A stretch of 64,000 bases of DNA from JABDKH01 sp963768565 (GCA_963768565.1 CAVYIO010000020.1:1-64000), one strand, 5' to 3'. Counted from the stretch's first letter, positions 45,204 to 54,785 are shown. A program made the numbers and translations. The notes: generated by a model from the sequence alone, not told the origin.

Positions 45204-46079
45204 TTAGTACGATTGAGTTCCGACCTCTCCTTTCACGATCTCGACCGACGCACTCGCACCGATCCTCGACGCGCCGTGCGCGATCATGCTTTCTGCATCC
45301 TGCTTCGAGCGAACGCCTCCGGACGCCTTGACGCCCATCGAGTCGCCGACGACGCGGCGCATGAGAGAAACGTCGTGTGCCGTCGCGCCCCCCTTTGCAA
45401 ACCCCGTGGACGTCTTGACGAAGTTTGCCCTCGCATTCTGAGCGAGAACACACGCAATTACTTTCTCGTCGTCGGTCAACAGCGCAGTCTCAAGGATGAC
45501 TTTCACGACCGGTTTTGTGCTCGCGCCTGACGCCCGTCTCGCCTTTGCTTCCTCCACTACTCCCCGTATGTCCTCCTCGACCGCGTCGTAGCGCCCGCTC
45601 TTCAGGTATCCGACGTTCAACACCATGTCTATTTCGGTGGCGCCTTCTTCAATCGCGAGCCGTGCCTCAAGCCGTTTTGTTGCGGTTCGATTTGCGCCAA
45701 ACGGGAATCCGATAACCGTGCACACCTTCACCGCGCTGCCCCGCAGCTGCTCTGCCACAAGTTGAACATGACACGGGTTTACGCACACAGATGCGAAGCA
45801 GTACTTTCGCGCCTCCGCGCACAGGTCGCGAATCTGGTCTTCGGTTGTCTCCGGCTTGAGCGCCGTGTGGTCTATCATCCGGGCCAGCGGCGGCGCCAGG
45901 GCACATGCATCGAACCCTGCGTCTTCCGGACGGTCCGCCCGATACCCGAAGCGGCTCGCGCCGGCCGAGACCATCCGCTGAAGCGTTTCATGCGCCCCGC
46001 CCGAATCCGACAGCTCCAGCCTTCCGGCGTAGTCGTCGGTAAGTCGTGCAACGATCTCTTCCTGTTGTTTCAGATCCAT
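45204..46079 (-). CDS. deoC: Deoxyribose-phosphate aldolase
   Basis: 291 residues, a longer DeoC with an N-terminal extension of about 60 residues before the core PLARMIDHTALKPETTEDQI. The TIM barrel includes CFASVCVNPCHVQLV, VCTVIGFPFGANRTATKRLE, GATEIDMVLNVGYLKSG, the Schiff-base Lys in VVKVILETALLTDDEKV and the second active-site Lys in FVKTSTGFAKGGAT, then VKASGGVRS. It converts 2-deoxyribose 5-phosphate to glyceraldehyde 3-phosphate and acetaldehyde in nucleoside breakdown. Cytoplasmic. Confidence 0.95.
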   Translation of the reverse strand: MDLKQQEEIVARLTDDYAGRLELSDSGGAHETLQRMVSAGASRFGYRADRPEDAGFDACALAPPLARMIDHTALKPETTEDQIRDLCAEARKYCFASVCVNPCHVQLVAEQLRGSAVKVCTVIGFPFGANRTATKRLEARLAIEEGATEIDMVLNVGYLKSGRYDAVEEDIRGVVEEAKARRASGASTKPVVKVILETALLTDDEKVIACVLAQNARANFVKTSTGFAKGGATAHDVSLMRRVVGDSMGVKASGGVRSKQDAESMIAHGASRIGASASVEIVKGEVGTQSY

Positions 46080-46116
46080 ATGCTAAAGATACGGCGACTA
46101 TCTGACCGTCGTCACT

Positions 46117-47031
46117 TCATTGCAAACCGGGGGCTCGGACCAGAAGGGCCGAAGGAATCACTTCAATGCCGACATGCAGGGCATTGTTCGTTACGACTTC
46201 TCCATCGACATGGACAAAGAGACCTGAGGTGGATCGTATGTCCACCGAAGTGGCCCGCATCGAGGACACCGCATCGTGCGTGAGGTGCGTGCCTCGAAGC
46301 AAGGCCGGAACGAGACTGAGGAGTCCGAAGGGGGTCGGCCGGCCGATCACACAGACATCCAGCTGACCATCCGTGGGTGACGCCCCTGGAGTGAGGTAAA
46401 AGCCACCGCCCGAACACGTCCCGTTGCCCGCCGTCGCGAGCAGCGTGGGTCCGGCCCAAAAGCGACTGCCCTGGCATTCGACCTCTATGTCCGGATACGT
46501 CCACTTCAGCAGCGTTCTCAGCGCCAGATACAGATAGCCCCCAACGCCTCGTGCTTTCTTGCTGGACTGCGCCTCATTTGCGACCAGCGCGTCAAACCCC
46601 ACGCCGACGGCATTGATAAAGAGAGCCTCCCTCCTGTCGTCGTGGTTCACCGTGACGACGCGGCCAAGATCTACGCGGTACGAATTCGACGCCAGAATGG
46701 ACTGCACGGCCGCACGCGGCCGGCGCGGCATACCAAGCACCTTCGCAAAGTCGTTACCGCTACCGAGCGGAACGACCGCGAGTTGGGCCTCCGACTGCGA
46801 TCTGAGGACTCCTCGGGCAACTTCATTGACGGTCCCGTCGCCCCCGACGGCTACGACAACCTGATTGGTCTGTGCAGCGGCGAACGCGAGGCTCTCCCCG
46901 TCGCCCGGGGAGCGAGTGAACAGCGTCTCCACCGCCGCACCGCCGTCGCGAAAGGCCTGTGCCACCTGTTCGGCAGATCGGCCGGCCACACCACGCCCTG
47001 CCAGAGAATTCACTATCAGTGCAACTTGCAT
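46117..47031 (-). CDS. Diacylglycerol/lipid kinase (YegS/DagK-like)
   Basis: 304 residues from MQVALIVNSLAGRGVAG. The catalytic motif GGDGTVNEVARGVLRS with preceding VVVAVGGDG holds the nucleotide loop. LAVVPLGSGNDFAKVLGMPR is the second family signature, and a beta-rich C-terminal half ends with FVHVDGEVV. These kinases phosphorylate diacylglycerol, sphingoid bases or undecaprenol at the membrane surface. The frame extends upstream but the ATG at 47031 sits right at the beta strand. Divergent from btuF with 84 bp between. Confidence 0.9.
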   Translation of the reverse strand: MQVALIVNSLAGRGVAGRSAEQVAQAFRDGGAAVETLFTRSPGDGESLAFAAAQTNQVVVAVGGDGTVNEVARGVLRSQSEAQLAVVPLGSGNDFAKVLGMPRRPRAAVQSILASNSYRVDLGRVVTVNHDDRREALFINAVGVGFDALVANEAQSSKKARGVGGYLYLALRTLLKWTYPDIEVECQGSRFWAGPTLLATAGNGTCSGGGFYLTPGASPTDGQLDVCVIGRPTPFGLLSLVPALLRGTHLTHDAVSSMRATSVDIRSTSGLFVHVDGEVVTNNALHVGIEVIPSALLVRAPGLQ

Positions 47032-47115
47032 CAGGCGACAATCTGCGGTCTCGACGTACAACCGTTTAATGGTACGTCATTGTATCTTCCGAATACCCCA
47101 AACAACCTACGATCT

Positions 47116-48042
47116 ATGCGCGCGCGACTCATTCCGCTGGCGGCGGCCGTACTCGTGCTGGCAACGGCCGGCTGCAACAAGAACAACCCCCCACGAGCGT
47201 CGCTGGAGCTTACCGATGCACTGGGCCGCACGGTCGGGGTCGACGTTCCCGTTCAGCGGATCGTTACGATGGCCCCCAATTTAACCGAAATCACCTTCGC
47301 CGCCGGCGCCGGCGACAAACTCGTAGGAGTGACAACCGCTGACGACTACCCGCCCGAGGTCGATGCCATCCCGAGGTTTTCCGCCGTGGGCGTCGATTTC
47401 GAGACCGTCGTGGCCATGAAACCCGATATCGTCCTGGCAACCGATCAGGTGAACAGCCCCAAGGATGCCGACATGTTCGCTTCACTCGACATTCCGATCT
47501 ACTATGCCAGCTTCGGCGGACTGGATGATATTTTTGACGCCATACGAACGGTCGGCGAGATGGCCGGCACGGGCCCGCGAGCGGCCGAACACGCGGGGAC
47601 ACTGCAGAACGCCCTCGCAGAGCTCGGCCAGAAGACAGCAGACCTCTCGGCGAAGCCGCGTGTCCTCTTTCTGATTTCCAGCGATCGCCTCTTCGGATTC
47701 GGAAAGGACTCATACGTGCATGAAATCATCCGAGCAGCGGGCGGCGAAAGCGTGTCGGCACAAATGGATGTCAGAGCACCGGTCTTCAGCGAGGAATATG
47801 TAATCGAGCAGGCACCGGACGTGATCATCGGTGCGTTTCCGACGAGCACCAGTGCCGCAGATCTTCTGCAGGCGCACCCGGCATGGAGCACCGTGCCGGC
47901 AATCCGAAGTGGCCGCGTGTATTCGATTGATCCCGACATCATCCTCAGACCCGGGCCGCGAGTCGTGGAAGGCGCTTTCCGGATGGCCCTGCTCTTGCAT
48001 CCGGATCTGCTCGAGAAGGATGCCTCAATCATCAGTCGCTAG
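47116..48042 (+). CDS. btuF: Cobalamin/heme-type ABC transporter substrate-binding lipoprotein
   Basis: 308 residues. MRARLIPLAAAVLVLATAGC is a lipoprotein signal with Cys at 20. The periplasmic-binding fold reads LTDALGRTVGVDVPVQRIVT, MAPNLTEITFAAGAGDKLVG, ETVVAMKPDIVLA and DVIIGAFPTSTSAADLLQ, closest to BtuF. It binds vitamin B12 (or a related corrinoid or chelate) and delivers it to the permease encoded 5 bp downstream. No cobalamin riboswitch fits in the 84-bp gap upstream. Confidence 0.85.
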   Translation: MRARLIPLAAAVLVLATAGCNKNNPPRASLELTDALGRTVGVDVPVQRIVTMAPNLTEITFAAGAGDKLVGVTTADDYPPEVDAIPRFSAVGVDFETVVAMKPDIVLATDQVNSPKDADMFASLDIPIYYASFGGLDDIFDAIRTVGEMAGTGPRAAEHAGTLQNALAELGQKTADLSAKPRVLFLISSDRLFGFGKDSYVHEIIRAAGGESVSAQMDVRAPVFSEEYVIEQAPDVIIGAFPTSTSAADLLQAHPAWSTVPAIRSGRVYSIDPDIILRPGPRVVEGAFRMALLLHPDLLEKDASIISR

Positions 48043-48047
48043 AGAGC

Positions 48048-49073
48048 ATGTCGCGCGTCTCAGCGGTCGCACTTGCCATTGTGGTCGCCATCCTGCTTTC
48101 AGTGCTGGCGACGCTCTCAATCGGACCAGCCGTTTCGCTATCCGATGTAGCCGCGACCCTTGGATCCCGAATATTCGGCGGACAGATTCAGCCTCCCTCC
48201 GAGACGGCTGACAACATCATCTGGCTCATCCGCGTGCCTCGTGCATTGATGGCGCTGGCCGTAGGTGGCGGACTCGCCGTCGTAGGCGTGGCCATGCAGG
48301 CCCTGGTTCGAAACCCTCTGGCTGAGCCGTACATCCTTGGCCTCTCGAGTGGCGCGTCGGCCGGAGCGTCGCTCTTTTTTCTGGGATTGCTACCGCCGCT
48401 TCTTAGCCGAACGGCAACGCTGTCCGGCGCCGCGTTCCTCGGCGGCCTGGCTTCGGTGACGGTGGTGTACGTGATCGCACGTGATGGATCGAGGATTTCC
48501 GTTGCGCGGCTGCTTCTGGCAGGAGTGGCGATGTCCGCTCTCATGGGATCGATCACGTCGTTGATCACGTTTGCGTCGCCCGACCCGGACAAGCTGCGGA
48601 CGGTCCTGTTCTGGCTACTCGGCTCCCTGGGAGGGTCGCGCTGGGAAATGCTCACGCTACCTCTGCTGGCTTCGATCGGCGGCGGTGTCGTATTGCTCGG
48701 ATTCGCCAGACAAATGGACGCCCTGCTCGTGGGCGAGGAGCCGGCACTGAGCCTCGGCGTCAGCGTCGAGTTCCTGAAAGTGATGCTCATCCTGATCGGG
48801 GCGTTCGTGACCGGAACGCTGGTCGCTGCCACCGGCGTCATTGGATTTGTGGGGCTCATCATCCCGCATGTCGTGAGACTCCTGGTCGGCGTGTCGCACC
48901 ACAGAGTTCTCCCCCTGAGTTTCGGGCTCGGTGCGGTCTTTCTGATCTGGTCGGATGTTTTGGCCCGATCTATCCTTCCGTCCCAGGATATCCCGGTCGG
49001 TATCGTCACAGCGGTCTGTGGCGTCCCTTTCTTCCTGGCCCTGCTCAGGACAAGTCGGTATCGATTCGGGTGA
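48048..49073 (+). CDS. btuC: Cobalamin-type ABC transporter permease (FecCD/BtuC family)
   Basis: 341 residues with about nine to ten transmembrane helices. IRVPRALMALAVGGGLAVVG, MQALVRNPLAEPYILGLSSG (coupling region with the NPLA-P-x-x-LG signature), FWLLGSLGGSRWEML and VAATGVIGFVGLIIPHVVRL are diagnostic of the FecCD family. It pairs with the binding protein upstream. The matching ATPase (BtuD/FhuC-like) is not found next to it. Confidence 0.92.
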   Translation: MSRVSAVALAIVVAILLSVLATLSIGPAVSLSDVAATLGSRIFGGQIQPPSETADNIIWLIRVPRALMALAVGGGLAVVGVAMQALVRNPLAEPYILGLSSGASAGASLFFLGLLPPLLSRTATLSGAAFLGGLASVTVVYVIARDGSRISVARLLLAGVAMSALMGSITSLITFASPDPDKLRTVLFWLLGSLGGSRWEMLTLPLLASIGGGVVLLGFARQMDALLVGEEPALSLGVSVEFLKVMLILIGAFVTGTLVAATGVIGFVGLIIPHVVRLLVGVSHHRVLPLSFGLGAVFLIWSDVLARSILPSQDIPVGIVTAVCGVPFFLALLRTSRYRFG

Positions 49074-49145
49074 TTCGGACCCTGTAAACATCTTCTACGG
49101 CTTCGCGTATATGCGCATCGGTTTCAATTTCTTTTGAAAGTCGGA

Positions 49146-50183
49146 ATGTCTGACCAGCTTCTCGCTCCGGCGGATACCATTTCAAACGGGCATCCACCCG
49201 CGGCCACCCTCCCGACATCGCTGTCTGGCATCAGGGCCCCGGTGGAAGACGACCTCCGCGAGTTCAAGAAGTACTTCCGAGCAGCCATGCGCAGCGATGT
49301 GCGCCTGCTGGACCGTATTGTCCAGTATGTACTTCGGCAGAAAGGCAAGCAACTGCGCCCGACCCTCGTCCTGCTGGCGGCCAGAATGTGTGGAGAGGTC
49401 AGCGAACGTACGTATCGGGGCGCCGCACTCGTGGAACTCCTTCATTCGGCAACGCTCATTCACGACGACGTGGTCGATGAAGCAGAGAAACGCCGGAGCA
49501 TGTTCTCGATCAATGCTCTCTGGAAGAACAAGATCTCGGTCCTGTTCGGTGACTTCCTGCTAAGCCGCGGCCTGCTCCTTGCTCTCGATTCAAACGACTA
49601 CGACCTGCTCCACACCATGTCCGAAGCCGTAAGGCGAATGTCGGAGGGTGAGCTGCTACAGATTGAGAAATCGCGCCGGCTCGACATCGACGAGGAAACC
49701 TACTTCCGCATCATTTCGGACAAGACGGCATCGCTGATGTCCGCCTGCACGGTCAGCGGCGCCGTCAGTGTCGATGCGCCGCCACAGACCATCGACCAGA
49801 TGCGTCAGCTGGGCGAGAAGCTGGGACTGGCCTTTCAGATTCGAGATGACCTCTTCGATTTTGGTGATCGACGGTCGGGCAAACCGGTCGGGATCGACCT
49901 GAAGGAGAAGAAGATGACGCTGCCGTTGATCCATGCTCTCGCGAAAGCGGATCGGTCCGAGCGGAGGCGTGTGATGGCCATCGTGCGGCGCGATACAAAG
50001 TCGCCTGACGATCTGGCCGTCGTCACAGAGTTCGTCGGACGTCTCGGCGGAATCGAGTACGCCAGAATTCAGATGCGGCGACTTGCCGACGAGGCTCGCC
50101 AGATTGTCGACGCCCATCCGCCCAGCGATGCACAGCGGTCCATGGCCGGCCTGATCGAGTACACGATAAACCGGAGCCGGTAG
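49146..50183 (+). CDS. Polyprenyl diphosphate synthase (long-chain trans-prenyltransferase)
   Basis: 345 residues. KGKQLRPTLVLLAARMCG contains the IPP-binding Lys/Arg, LLHSATLIHDDVVDEAEKRR the first Asp-rich motif (DDxxD) and AFQIRDDLFDFGDRRSGKP the second. It condenses isopentenyl diphosphate units to make the side chain of menaquinone or a related lipid. Chain length cannot be fixed from the sequence, though the residues ahead of DDVVD resemble octaprenyl/heptaprenyl synthases. ATG at 49146 is preferred over a TTG four codons upstream. It is followed 16 bp later by an MBL hydrolase gene. Confidence 0.92.
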   Translation: MSDQLLAPADTISNGHPPAATLPTSLSGIRAPVEDDLREFKKYFRAAMRSDVRLLDRIVQYVLRQKGKQLRPTLVLLAARMCGEVSERTYRGAALVELLHSATLIHDDVVDEAEKRRSMFSINALWKNKISVLFGDFLLSRGLLLALDSNDYDLLHTMSEAVRRMSEGELLQIEKSRRLDIDEETYFRIISDKTASLMSACTVSGAVSVDAPPQTIDQMRQLGEKLGLAFQIRDDLFDFGDRRSGKPVGIDLKEKKMTLPLIHALAKADRSERRRVMAIVRRDTKSPDDLAVVTEFVGRLGGIEYARIQMRRLADEARQIVDAHPPSDAQRSMAGLIEYTINRSR

Positions 50184-50199
50184 ACAGACACACACAGGA

Positions 50200-50965
50200 A
50201 TGGCCACACTGCATCTTCTCGGTACCGGGAGCGCGAACACATCCCCCGATCGAACGACGACCATGCTCGCTGTGCACGACGCAGGTTCTTCGATTCTCGT
50301 TGACTGCGGAGGCGACGTTATACATCGAATGCTGGCTGCAGGGCTTGAGATCGACTCCATCGACGGAATTATTATCACGCACGAGCACCCGGATCACGTC
50401 GCGGGCTTTCCTCTCTTCATGGAGAAACTATGGCTCGCAAGACGTGCCAGACCCATCCCCGTGTACGGGATTCGACCCGCCATCGCACAGGCGTCCCGTT
50501 GCTGGGAGGCATTTGACACGGAGCAGTGGAGCGGTGTGCCGGAAATCCAGTGGGTCGAAGTGGACCTCGCGGAAAACGCGGCCGTGCTTTCGGACAACAA
50601 ATGGAATATCACGGCATCACCCGGTGTGCACGGCGTCCCTGTTGTCGGGCTGCGTATCGAAAGCAAGAACTCGGGCGGCGTTGTGACATACTCGTGCGAC
50701 ACGGAACCCTGTGCAACCATCGAGCGGCTCGCGGCTGGACTCCGCGTTGCTGATACACGAAGCCAACGGTCTTACCACTGGCCACACCTCGGCCTCGCAG
50801 GCCGCGCAAGTGGCGGCAAGTGCGAACGTTGAGCACCTCGTCCTGGTACATCTACCTGCGCACGTTTCGGTCGAGGAGATGGAAGCCGCCAGAGAAATCT
50901 TCCCTCGTACCGAGATAGGCACGGACCTGTCTCACTTCGACTTCAAGCCGATCACGTCTGGATGA
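50200..50965 (+). CDS. MBL-fold metallohydrolase (RNase Z-like), frameshifted
   Basis: About 255 residues when repaired. MATLHLLGTGSANTSPDRTT, ILVDCGGDVIHRMLAAGL and IIITHEHPDHVAGFPLFMEK carry the metallo-beta-lactamase H-x-H-x-D-H motif. VTYSCDTEP is the second Asp motif. A one-base insertion near 50736 changes frame, and the protein ends with LLIHEANGLTTGHTSASQAA and VLVHLPAHVSVEEM. It resembles the RNase Z/ElaC branch in layout, but it may hydrolyse other phosphodiesters or thioesters. Its 3' end overlaps the convergent carboxyltransferase gene by 14 bp. Confidence 0.82.
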
Positions 50966-52625
50966 CGCCGGGATTGAATCTGGGGATCTCCGGATTGTGA
51001 TCCGCCATCTCTATGCTCGTGCTGAGCCATCGGCGTGTGTCTGCAGGGTCGATGATCTCGTCAATCCAGAGCCGTGCCGCGGCGTAGTAGGCCGACGTCT
51101 GGCTGTCGAAGCGAGATTCGATCTCGTGGAGTATTGCCTCCTTATCGTCGGCTGAGAGCGTCTTCCCCTTTTTCTCCAGTTTGACCACCTGGATCTGCGC
51201 CAGTGTCTTTGCTGCCTGCGCTCCACCCATCACGGCAATCCGTGCAGTAGGCCACCCGCAGATCGTTCTGGGGTCATAGGCCTTTCCACACATCGCATAG
51301 TTTCCGGCGCCGTACGAGTTACCCACGATGACTGTGAACTTGGGTACCACGCTGTTAGCAACGGCGTTTACCATTTTGGCGCCGTCCTTGATTATGCCGC
51401 CTTGCTCTGCGCGAGTGCCCACCATGAAACCGGTCACATCCTGAAAGAAGACCAGCGGGATGCGTTTCTGGTTGCAGTTCATGATGAAGCGCGCCGCCTT
51501 GTCTGCCGAGTCGGAGTAGATGACTCCACCGACCTGCATCTCACGCGTCTTTGTACGCACCATCTTACGCTGATTCGCCACGATGCCCACGCTCCATCCA
51601 TCGATCCGGGCGTAGCCGGTCAGTAACGTCTGACCATAGCCATCCTTGTAGGGTACCCAGGTGCCGGCGTCGATAATGCGAGCCAGGATGTCATTCATGT
51701 CGTACGGTTGAGCCGCGTCGACGGGCATGATCCCGTAAATCTCATCTGATGCGTGGGCGGCAGGCACCGGTTGCGTCCGGCTGAATCCAGCCGTGGCGAA
51801 CGGACCAAGGCGGGCGACGAGTTCACGAATCGTACTAATGCACGTCTCGTCGTCGGGCATCTTGTAGTCCGTCACGCCCGAGATCTCGGAATGGGTTGTT
51901 GCACCACCCAGCGTCTCGTTGTCGACATCTTCGCCGATCGCGGCTTTCACGAGGAAGGGTCCTGCAAGAAACACCGATCCCGTTCCGTCTACAATGAGGG
52001 CTTCATCGCTCATGATCGGCAGGTAGGCGCCTCCGGCGACGCAGCTTCCCATGATGGCCGAAATTTGCGGAACGCCCATGCTCGAGAGGACAGCGTTGTT
52101 TCGGAATATGCGACCGAAGTGCTCCTTGTCCGGAAAGATCTCGTCCTGCATCGGAAGGAAGACGCCGGCGGAATCAACCAGGTATATGATCGGGATCCTG
52201 TTCTCAAGCGCAAGCTCCTGAGCACGCAGGTTCTTCTTCGCTGTTATCGGAAACCAGGCCCCTGCCTTGACGGTCGCGTCGTTCGCAACGATTACGCAAA
52301 GTCGACCGGACACTTTGCCCAACCCCATGACCGTACCGGCGGCCGGACAGCCTCCCTCGTCCTCGTACATGCCGTCGCCGGCAAACAGGCCGATCTCGAG
52401 GAATTGTTCACCGGGGTCGATCAGGCGTTCGACTCGCTCGCGGGCAGTCAGCTTGCCGCGATCGTGCTCGCGCTTGACGCGTGCCTCTCCACCGCCCAGT
52501 TTGACATGCGCGCCGCGTGAACGCAACTCGTCAAGCAATGACAAATAGGACTTCGCCCGCTCGTCATAGTCTTTTTTGTTGTTGACGTGCGAGCCAATCG
52601 AGCCAACAGACTCTGCATCCGACAT
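50952..52625 (-). CDS. Acyl-CoA carboxylase carboxyltransferase subunit (methylcrotonyl-CoA type)
   Basis: 557 residues. HDRGKLTARERVERLIDPGE opens the crotonase-like N-domain, IPIIYLVDSAGVFLPMQDEI and IMGSCVAGGAYLPIMSDEAL hold the oxyanion regions, and the C-domain reads GIVANQRKMVRTK, FFQDVTGFMVGTRAEQGGII and AVMGGAQAAKTLAQI. The D-V-T-G-F-M-V-G motif and the length fit the beta subunit of methylcrotonyl-CoA carboxylase (leucine breakdown), but propionyl- or acetyl-CoA use is also possible. No biotin carboxylase subunit gene is in the window. Cytoplasmic. Confidence 0.9.
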   Translation of the reverse strand: MSDAESVGSIGSHVNNKKDYDERAKSYLSLLDELRSRGAHVKLGGGEARVKREHDRGKLTARERVERLIDPGEQFLEIGLFAGDGMYEDEGGCPAAGTVMGLGKVSGRLCVIVANDATVKAGAWFPITAKKNLRAQELALENRIPIIYLVDSAGVFLPMQDEIFPDKEHFGRIFRNNAVLSSMGVPQISAIMGSCVAGGAYLPIMSDEALIVDGTGSVFLAGPFLVKAAIGEDVDNETLGGATTHSEISGVTDYKMPDDETCISTIRELVARLGPFATAGFSRTQPVPAAHASDEIYGIMPVDAAQPYDMNDILARIIDAGTWVPYKDGYGQTLLTGYARIDGWSVGIVANQRKMVRTKTREMQVGGVIYSDSADKAARFIMNCNQKRIPLVFFQDVTGFMVGTRAEQGGIIKDGAKMVNAVANSVVPKFTVIVGNSYGAGNYAMCGKAYDPRTICGWPTARIAVMGGAQAAKTLAQIQVVKLEKKGKTLSADDKEAILHEIESRFDSQTSAYYAAARLWIDEIIDPADTRRWLSTSIEMADHNPEIPRFNPGVIQT

Positions 52626-52679
52626 ATTCCGCTACCATCGGTGGAAGAATGAGACGCGAAGTTAGATGCGGCTACCGCC

Positions 52680-52706
52680 AAAAAAAAGCCCGGCGAGGAG
52701 CCGGGC
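52680..52706 (-). terminator. Rho-independent terminator of the CsbD-like gene
   Basis: Seven-base GC stem gcccggc (52688-52694) / gccgggc (52700-52706) with a five-base loop and an A-run 52680-52687 that becomes a T-run on the minus strand. It follows the CsbD-like stop by about 30 bp. Confidence 0.85.
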
Positions 52707-52737
52707 GACCGAGAGAACGTAGCTGCAGGAACCGCGC

Positions 52738-52932
52738 CTATATGAAGGCAATGATCTTCTGCATGATTTCGTTACGGGGCTCACCCGTCTTGTCGTGGAT
52801 AAGGTCGACCATTTTCGAGAGATCTCCCCTCGCCTTCTTCATTTCCTTATCGCCAAAGTCGTGCTCGCTCCAGACCGCTTTGATTTGATCCTTCACTCGC
52901 CTCCAACTCTCATTCATGTGCTGGGTAGCCAT
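52738..52932 (-). CDS. CsbD-like small stress protein
   Basis: 64 residues: ESWRRVKDQIKAVWSEHDFG and KKARGDLSKMVDLIHDKTGE then IMQKIIAFI. The helical, charged W-x3-K-x2-I...W...GD-L-x-K pattern is that of CsbD, a general stress protein that accumulates under envelope or oxidative stress, with no known catalytic function. A start at 52917 (MNES) is equally possible. Monocistronic with its own terminator. Confidence 0.8.
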   Translation of the reverse strand: MATQHMNESWRRVKDQIKAVWSEHDFGDKEMKKARGDLSKMVDLIHDKTGEPRNEIMQKIIAFI

Positions 52933-53016
52933 CGTACATCCCTGTTAGACCTGACTGTCCTAATAACAATCTAACAGCCTCCCGGAGTCAGATGTTTCGG
53001 ATTCTGCCGAAACCTC

Positions 53017-53745
53017 TTATGCCGCAAGCCCCCGGGAGTTGAGATAGCGAATCAGCTTCCGTTTGGCCACAGGCAGCAACGTATCTGAGAAGGGGAAATC
53101 GAGCTGCGTGAGAAAATGATATGTGGCCGGGTTGGGTAGATCGCGGTTTTCGGTCACCAGGTCCAGCTTGATGGTCGCGGGGGGCGCGTCTACCCTGCCT
53201 CGCGGAATACTCTTGAAGTGGGTGGTCTTCAGGCTCTGATACCGCTCGTCCACACCTACAAGTACGGAGAACTCATAGCGAAGCACATGCAGTTCCATCA
53301 TCCGGCGATCCGGAATAAGCAGGTATCCTTCCTTCAGGTACGACGGTACGATTCCGACCTCCTCGAGCTCCATGTTGTCATCCACAAATTCAAAGATTGT
53401 ACGCCCGACCTCGATCGCTTCCTGAATATGCGGCAGTGCCCACCGCAGCAGCTCTTCGATGTGGGCCAGCTGATCGTCGTCCAACTTCTCCTTCTCGTAG
53501 ATCACCGTGCCGCTACCCAGATCAATTCCGGATATGGTCCCGGGCAGGGCTTCTCGAATATCGTCGATCCCGCCGACCAGGCTCGACACCGTTTCGTGAA
53601 GCCCGATGAGATTACTCAGGTGGGGGTAAATGGAATTGTGCTTGAAAGCTTCCCGGACAGACTTCAGTTTTGCCAGGATTCGATACTGCGCCGACTCAAC
53701 GTCCTTGCCGGCGGGCAAGAAGAGATCAAGGGTTAGCGGGTTCAT
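53017..53745 (-). CDS. Conserved hypothetical protein
   Basis: 242 residues from the ATG at 53745 (MNPLTLDLFLPAGKDVES). AQYRILAKLKSVREAFKHNS, LIGLHETVSSLVGGIDDIRE, VIYEKEKLDDDQLAHIEELL, LPHIQEAIEVGRTIFEFVDD and a C-terminal TYHFLTQLDFPFSDTLLP followed by KRKLIRYLNSRG suggest a helical, soluble protein. I do not recognise a domain. Upstream codons to 53892 look like a random open frame rather than coding. Confidence 0.65.
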   Translation of the reverse strand: MNPLTLDLFLPAGKDVESAQYRILAKLKSVREAFKHNSIYPHLSNLIGLHETVSSLVGGIDDIREALPGTISGIDLGSGTVIYEKEKLDDDQLAHIEELLRWALPHIQEAIEVGRTIFEFVDDNMELEEVGIVPSYLKEGYLLIPDRRMMELHVLRYEFSVLVGVDERYQSLKTTHFKSIPRGRVDAPPATIKLDLVTENRDLPNPATYHFLTQLDFPFSDTLLPVAKRKLIRYLNSRGLAA

Positions 53746-53938
53746 CATCGATACCGTGGCGGGCCCATTCAACCGGTTTCGAGCAGGAGCTCTAGGGTAG
53801 TATCGTCGAGGCCGTGCTCTGCTTAACGCTCGCTTCATGAGATGAAAGCGCGGCAGCGACGACAGGTTCCTCTGCGGCAGCGCCTGAACCATACATGTGA
53901 CTGTCGGTACAATCGACGCAACACGGTGGTAACGCCCG

Positions 53939-54781
53939 ATGGAAGAGCAGACCTATTCAAACATAGCGGCCTACCTGTTCGTCGATCTCGACGATGCATG
54001 GATTCGGGAGCAGCGTCCCATTATTCGAGATCACTGTGTTGAGCGGGATCTACGAGGGACCATTCTCCTGAGCCCGGAAGGAACGAACGTGTTTCTCTCC
54101 GGTCGTCCCGATGCGGTCAAGGACTTCTGGCTGTTCTTCACGTCGCTTCATCCATTTCGAGATCTGACCTACAAAGAGAGCTTCAGCAACCGTCACGTAT
54201 ACAGACGCATGCTGGTGAAGGTCAAACAGGAGATTATCTCCTTTGGTCGAGACGAAATCAGGCCCGCCGTTTCTACGTCCAGCAGGATTCGCTCGAAGGA
54301 ACTCAAGCAATGGATCGACGACGGTCGCGACATCCTGCTACTTGACACTCGCAACGACTACGAAGTGGAGCTAGGTAGTTTTCGCGGTGCGATCGATCTC
54401 AATATCAGCAACTTCCGTTCGTTTCCGGAAGCCGCAGAACTGCTGGACGAGGACATACGAGAGAAACCTGTGGTCACTTTTTGCACCGGCGGCATCCGTT
54501 GCGAAAAGGCCGCACCGTTTCTGGAGTCGCTCGGATTCAATGAGGTGTACCAGTTGGACGGCGGGATTCTCCAGTACCTCGAAGAGTGCGAAGGGGCCCA
54601 CTGGGAAGGCGAGTGTTTCGTCTTTGATCAACGCGTAGCTGTCGACGCACATCTGCAGGAGACGGACACGGAGTACTGCTTTCGTTGTCAGCATCTCCTT
54701 CGGCCGGACGATCTCTCGTCACCGCTGTACAAGGTCGGCGTGAGTTGCCCGTTCTGCGCGTCACAGCAACACGGTCAGTAG
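53939..54781 (+). CDS. trhO: tRNA uridine-34 hydroxylase, rhodanese type
   Basis: 280 residues of the TrhO/UPF0176 family, which uses oxygen to form 5-hydroxyuridine at tRNA position 34. The N-terminal part reads TYSNIAAYLFVDLDDAWIRE, DLRGTILLSPEGTNVFLSG. The rhodanese domain has DILLLDTRNDYEVELGSFRG and the catalytic loop TFCTGGIRCEKAAPFLESLG. The C-terminal tail has a CxxC pair cluster: CFRCQHLL and GVSCPFCASQ, typical of the longer bacterial form. Cytoplasmic. It starts 193 bp from the divergent hypothetical gene. Confidence 0.93.
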   Translation: MEEQTYSNIAAYLFVDLDDAWIREQRPIIRDHCVERDLRGTILLSPEGTNVFLSGRPDAVKDFWLFFTSLHPFRDLTYKESFSNRHVYRRMLVKVKQEIISFGRDEIRPAVSTSSRIRSKELKQWIDDGRDILLLDTRNDYEVELGSFRGAIDLNISNFRSFPEAAELLDEDIREKPVVTFCTGGIRCEKAAPFLESLGFNEVYQLDGGILQYLEECEGAHWEGECFVFDQRVAVDAHLQETDTEYCFRCQHLLRPDDLSSPLYKVGVSCPFCASQQHGQ

Positions 54782-54785
54782 CGCG

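Noticed and set aside
47032..47115. Cobalamin riboswitch upstream of btuF
   Set aside because: Only 84 bp separate the divergent genes, too short for a full cobalamin riboswitch, and the conserved B12 box is not seen.
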